From: Meiothermus taiwanensis DSM 14542
Lineage (GTDB): Bacteria; Deinococcota; Deinococci; Deinococcales; Thermaceae
Reading direction: 5' to 3'
DNA: 32,148 nt
NCBI GenBank assembly: GCA_000482765.1
Contig: AXWR01000035.1
Coordinates: forward strand, 1-32,148
Shown here: positions 29,307 through 32,148 of the stretch, piece after piece
How positions within the stretch are numbered: the first letter of the stretch is position 1
Layout of the letters: each line of letters opens with the position of its first letter
Program-made: the position numbers and the translations under genes
Notes under the pieces: model-generated
What the model was told of the DNA's origin: nothing
The model's input: only the letters and a program-made list of their open reading frames with translations
Databases searched by the model: none

Positions 29307-30680
29307 ATGGGGTGGGCGCTTGCCACGGCAGCCGGGGTGGGTCTGGCTTTCGCGCTCCCCCCGTTTCAGCTCGGCTTCCTGGCCCCGGTTCCCCTCGCAG
29401 TGCTGCTGCGAGCCGGGGGCTTCAGGGAAGGCTTCTTCGCTGGGTTGGGGTTTTGGGCCTTACACCTGGTGTGGCTCCCTCAAAGCTTCGCCCAGCTCTT
29501 CGGCACCCCTCTGGGGGCCGTGCCGTTCGTGCCCCTGATCGTGCTCAAGGCACTGAGCTGGGGGGTTCTGTTCGGGCTGACCCGGGGCCGCCCGGTGGCC
29601 CGGCTAGGGGGCTGGGTGGTGCTGGAGTACCTCACCAGCCTCGGGCCCCTGGCCTTCCCCTGGGGCTTCGTCGGCTACGCGCTCGTGGAGGCGCCGGGGC
29701 GGGTACTGGCCGGCCTGGGCGGGGTCTACCTGCTCTCGTTGGTGGTCCTGGGGTTCGCGGTCGCCCTCGGGCGGCAGCGGTACTGGCTTTTGGCAGGGTG
29801 GGCTTTGCTGTGGGTGTTGCCCTTGCCGCCAGCCGACCCCGACCGGTACGCGCTGATCGTGCAGGGGGCTGTTCCTCCCCTCGACAAGCTCAGGGGGACC
29901 GCGTCTGAGGGGCGCTACCTCGAGCTGACCCGTCAGGGGCTCGCGAAGTACCCCCGGACCGATCTGGTGGTCTGGCCCGAGACGGCCGTGCGGCAGATCC
30001 CCCCGGAGGCGGAGGCGGTGCTGGGCGGGCGCGAGCTGGTGAGCGGCATCCCGGCCTGGGATGAAGGCTACCGTAACCGGGTCGTCCTGGTGAAAGACGG
30101 GGTGGCCGTCGCCAGCTACGATAAGAGCCGCCTGGTCCCCTTCGGGGAGTTCTTCCCCTGGCGCGGCGTGCTGGGAGGGGTGTACGGCTTCTTTTTCCAG
30201 GCCCTGGGCCTGGGCAATCTGACCGACACCCGGCCGGGCGACGCCGGTCGACCTGCTGTGGACTACGGCGCCTACATCTGCTACGAGTCGGTGTTCCCGG
30301 AGGTGGCCCGCGCCCAGGCGCGAGGCGGCGCCCGGCTGCTCGTCAACGTCTCCAACGACGCCTGGTTCGGTCCTAGCTTCGGTGCCCTTCAACACTTCCA
30401 GATGGGCCGGCTGCGGGCCGTCGAGACCGGGCGGTGGCTGCTGCGGGCCGGGAACGACGGGGTGAGCGCTTCTATCGACCCCTCCGGCCGGGTGGTGGCG
30501 AGCATCCCCCGTTCACAGCCGGGGTTCCTCCAAGCGCCCTACCGCCAACAGGACTACGCCACGCCCTACAGTCGCTTCGGGGACTGGGCGGTGGCGGTGG
30601 CAGCGCTGCTCTTCCTGGCGGGATCGCGCCGGACCACCCTGACGTTCCGGAAGAGCCCGGGGTCTTTTACGCAGGCTTAA
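29307..30680 (+). CDS. lnt: Apolipoprotein N-acyltransferase Lnt
   Basis: 457 residues. About six N-terminal membrane helices (1-175) are followed by a nitrilase-fold catalytic domain. The Glu-Lys-Cys triad is complete: Glu225 in VVWPETAV, Lys273 in YDKSRLVPFGEF, and Cys325 in YICYESVFPE. Lnt adds the third acyl chain to the N-terminal Cys of lipoproteins at the outer face of the inner membrane, after Lgt and Lsp. ATG 29307 was chosen; an in-frame GTG directly before it is possible. lgt follows 68 bases on, so the first and last enzymes of the pathway are neighbours, with lsp not in the window. Confidence 0.95.
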   Translation: MGWALATAAGVGLAFALPPFQLGFLAPVPLAVLLRAGGFREGFFAGLGFWALHLVWLPQSFAQLFGTPLGAVPFVPLIVLKALSWGVLFGLTRGRPVARLGGWVVLEYLTSLGPLAFPWGFVGYALVEAPGRVLAGLGGVYLLSLVVLGFAVALGRQRYWLLAGWALLWVLPLPPADPDRYALIVQGAVPPLDKLRGTASEGRYLELTRQGLAKYPRTDLVVWPETAVRQIPPEAEAVLGGRELVSGIPAWDEGYRNRVVLVKDGVAVASYDKSRLVPFGEFFPWRGVLGGVYGFFFQALGLGNLTDTRPGDAGRPAVDYGAYICYESVFPEVARAQARGGARLLVNVSNDAWFGPSFGALQHFQMGRLRAVETGRWLLRAGNDGVSASIDPSGRVVASIPRSQPGFLQAPYRQQDYATPYSRFGDWAVAVAALLFLAGSRRTTLTFRKSPGSFTQA

Positions 30681-30697
30681 CCGGGGCGGGGTAGCCT
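30665..30697 (+). promoter_or_regulatory. Tandem activator box (box 5) and -10 ahead of lgt
   Basis: TTTTACGC-AGG-CTTAACCG (30665-30683) has the 11-bp period of the box family; it overlaps the last codons of lnt. Eight bases later TAGCCT (30692-30697) fits a TANNNT -10. The leader to ATG 30749 would be about 45 bases and includes the palindrome CCCTCGAGGG (30731-30740) with the GAGGGG Shine-Dalgarno. So lgt may have its own promoter besides read-through from lnt. Confidence 0.45.
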
Positions 30698-30748
30698 CGA
30701 GCGGGCGAAGGGGTGGCACAAACCCTACAACCCTCGAGGGGTACAGTC

Positions 30749-31627
30749 ATGGACACTGCGGGAATCAAACTCGGCCCTTTGTTCATAAGCTGGCACGGAC
30801 TCCTCATCGTGCTGGCGATTCTCGTGGGGGTGGAGGTCGCTAAACGCCTGCTCCGGCGCTGGGGCCACGACCCGGCTAATTTCGAGCGGACAGCCTTCTG
30901 GGCGGTGCTGTGGGGGGTGGTGGGGGCCCGGGTGGCTTACGTGATCACCAACCCGGATGCCTTTCTCGCCAGCCCGTGGTCGGTGCTGGAGGTCTGGCGC
31001 GGGGGGCTTTCGTTCCACGGCGGCATGGCCGGGGGGCTACTGGCCTTCTGGTATTACCACAGGCGCCACGGCCTGCCCTTTTACCCCTACCTCGAGGCCG
31101 CCCTTCCTGGGGTGGCGCTGGGCATCATCGGCGGGCGTATCGGCAATTTCTTGAGCGCCTGGGACAGTGCCGGGCGGCTCACCACCCTGCCCATCGGCTA
31201 TACCTTCCCACAGGGTTCGGGCTTCCCCGGCGTCTGTACCAGCACCTTCGACCTGGCGTACGGGGCCTGCGCGGGGCCGGTGGTGATGGGGCCGTTGCAC
31301 CTGACCCAGATCTACGGCGCGGTCATCGGGCTGGCGTTGCTGGTCGCGACAGGGTTCTGGCTGCGCCCTGGGCGGCCATTCGGCTACGCCTTCTGGCAGT
31401 TCGTGCTGTGGTACAGCCTGTTGCGCTCGGTGCTCGAGGAGCCCTTCCGGCTCAACCCCCTGTGGCTGTCGGCGTACCAGAACAACCAACTGGGCATTGG
31501 CTTCTTCACCGCTACCCAGCTTTTCTCCGTACCGCTCATCCTGCTGGCAATTTGGATGCTTAGGCGGTTGAAGCGAAAGCCTCCGGAAGGCACGCGGGTC
31601 ACGGCTTGGGTAACCTCCCGAGGGTGA
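30749..31627 (+). CDS. lgt: Prolipoprotein diacylglyceryl transferase Lgt
   Basis: 292 residues, seven membrane helices. Start ATG 30749 with GAGGGG upstream; an upstream in-frame GTG (30713) is less likely. The key segments are GGLSFHGGMAGGL (His90), GGRIGNFLSAWDSAGR (Arg130, Asn133, Asp139, Arg143), and RSVLEEPFRLNP near 237. The Lgt signature in most bacteria is GRIGNFINGELWGR; here NGE is replaced by SAWD, so Asp139 probably stands in for the usual Glu. Lgt moves diacylglyceryl from phosphatidylglycerol to the lipobox Cys, the first lipidation step. It ends 43 bases before the inverted hairpin-repeat copy. Confidence 0.94.
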   Translation: MDTAGIKLGPLFISWHGLLIVLAILVGVEVAKRLLRRWGHDPANFERTAFWAVLWGVVGARVAYVITNPDAFLASPWSVLEVWRGGLSFHGGMAGGLLAFWYYHRRHGLPFYPYLEAALPGVALGIIGGRIGNFLSAWDSAGRLTTLPIGYTFPQGSGFPGVCTSTFDLAYGACAGPVVMGPLHLTQIYGAVIGLALLVATGFWLRPGRPFGYAFWQFVLWYSLLRSVLEEPFRLNPLWLSAYQNNQLGIGFFTATQLFSVPLILLAIWMLRRLKRKPPEGTRVTAWVTSRG

Positions 31628-31670
31628 AGGCCAGCACTTCGGCCGCGTTGGAACACCCATGAGGCTAACC

Positions 31671-31736
31671 TCTTATACGGGATTCAAGAAGATGGCCACC
31701 CTCGCGCCAAAACCCGAGAGGCCATCCTTCTGAGCC
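31671..31736 (-). repeat. Hairpin repeat, copy 3 (inverted)
   Basis: On the plus strand, TCTTATACGGGATTCAAGAA leads into GAAGATGGCC (31688-31697), which pairs with GGCCATCCTTC (31720-31730, one bulge); an inner CTCG/CGAG pair adds to the stem. It is the reverse complement of copy 2, so the two copies form inverted ends around lnt-lgt, 2.4 kb apart. The rest of 31737-31892 shows no gene. Confidence 0.75.
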
Positions 31737-31845
31737 CCGGGGCACGCCCCTCACCGCGCCCGGCGAAACCCGCGTCCCCCGGCCGGGTGAGTCCGGTGTC
31801 GAACCGCGGCGGGCTGACCGAATCCGGTACGAGGGGTGTGGGGTG

Positions 31846-32148
31846 CTAATACCAAATCTCCCTCGAGGTGACACCTATAGTAGGATTGGGGAATGGGTCG
31901 TAGGATTGCCCCAATCGATTGGACTGAAAGCGCAGAGGAGCTGGAGGCACAGTATAGACGGGAGAAGCACCTGGAACGACGTAAACGGCTGCAGGCGATG
32001 TGGCTGGTACGTCGAGGCAAAGCTGCACAGGATGCGGCCAAAGAAGTGGGGATTGGACGTAAAACCCTCAACCGGTGGCTGGCTTGGTATCGGGCCGGGG
32101 GATTGCAGGAGGTGTTGAAGCGCGTACCGGGCTGGGGGGTCAAGGTCA
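31846..32148 (+). mobile_element. IS630-like insertion sequence, left part (right end outside the window)
   Basis: Assigned from the transposase N-terminus at 31893. The left end is a guess: TAATACCAAATC near 31846 is a plausible terminal sequence, but the matching right end is outside the window. Confidence 0.4.
31893..32148 (+). CDS. IS630-family-like transposase, N-terminal part
   Basis: ATG 31893 opens a frame that runs off the window (85 complete codons). After a charged N-terminus it has the helix-turn-helix RLQAMWLVRRGKAAQDAAKE followed by VGIGRKTLNRWLAWYRAGGL (about residues 33-72). This pattern (WLxxxG..xxxAAxxVGxxxxTLxRWLxWYRxGGL) is typical of IS630-type transposases, whose DDE catalytic part would lie beyond 32148. 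It starts 157 bases after the third hairpin-repeat copy. The family call rests on the HTH only. Confidence 0.7.
   Translation, partial: MGRRIAPIDWTESAEELEAQYRREKHLERRKRLQAMWLVRRGKAAQDAAKEVGIGRKTLNRWLAWYRAGGLQEVLKRVPGWGVKV

Noticed and set aside
1..32148. CRISPR arrays, tRNA or rRNA genes
   Set aside because: No regularly spaced repeats with unique spacers, and no cloverleaf-like sequence or rRNA segment was recognised on either strand by eye; a covariance-model search would be needed for certainty.

Overview
The window looks like chromosomal DNA from a GC-rich thermophile of the Deinococcota, most like the Meiothermus/Calidithermus/Thermus group. This is an inference from the high GC, the very frequent CTCGAG hexamer, the DUF3417-type glucan phosphorylase next to a GH57 enzyme, and several promoters whose -10 box sits 6-8 bases before the start codon (leaderless transcripts). 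No species can be named from the sequence alone.

Layout. 1-0.9 kb: the end of a heavy-metal P1B-type ATPase, a CadC/SmtB-type metal sensor and a LuxR-type relic. 1.1-3.0 kb: a compact cassette of a GNAT acetyltransferase facing a BlaI-type repressor and a membrane M56 protease without a sensor domain; a near-perfect BlaI/MecI-like operator covers the acetyltransferase promoter. 3.2-5.3 kb: a secreted alpha/beta hydrolase coupled to a secreted C39-like/TPR protein. 5.66-9.85 kb (minus): a peptide-type ABC importer (binding protein and two permeases, no ATPases) ending in a PIG-L-like protein that has lost its metal-binding motifs. 10.2-11.8 kb: an ArsR-type regulator coupled to an MFS exporter. 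11.9-16.3 kb: an FCD/GntR regulator divergent from a PLP enzyme and a complete polar amino-acid ABC importer. 16.5-18 kb: a hexapeptide acyltransferase and a small His-rich membrane protein. 18-27.4 kb: a glycogen/glycolysis block (archaeal-type class I aldolase, GH57 enzyme, glucan phosphorylase, a phosphofructokinase lacking Asp103, type II GAPDH) interrupted by an EamA transporter, a YHS protein and a gutted HtrA gene. 27.4-29.2 kb: a cfa/nuoL chimeric scar, an intact patatin, and a truncated ubiB-like gene. 29.3-31.6 kb: lnt and lgt, the lipoprotein lipidation pair. 31.9 kb to the end: the start of an IS630-like transposase.

Two kinds of structure cut across the genes. First, a 19-bp tandem box (consensus about YTTTAYRC-N3-CTTAACMD, 11-bp period) occurs upstream of five transcription units (GNAT, hydrolase/C39, peptide importer, lnt, lgt). 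In four of them it lies at a roughly constant distance ahead of a plausible -10, as expected for a PhoB/OmpR-type activator. Second, a roughly 65-bp hairpin repeat occurs three times, once exactly at the break in the ubiB-like gene, and two inverted copies bracket lnt-lgt. With four gene relics in 23.8-29.2 kb, this points to local rearrangement and decay.
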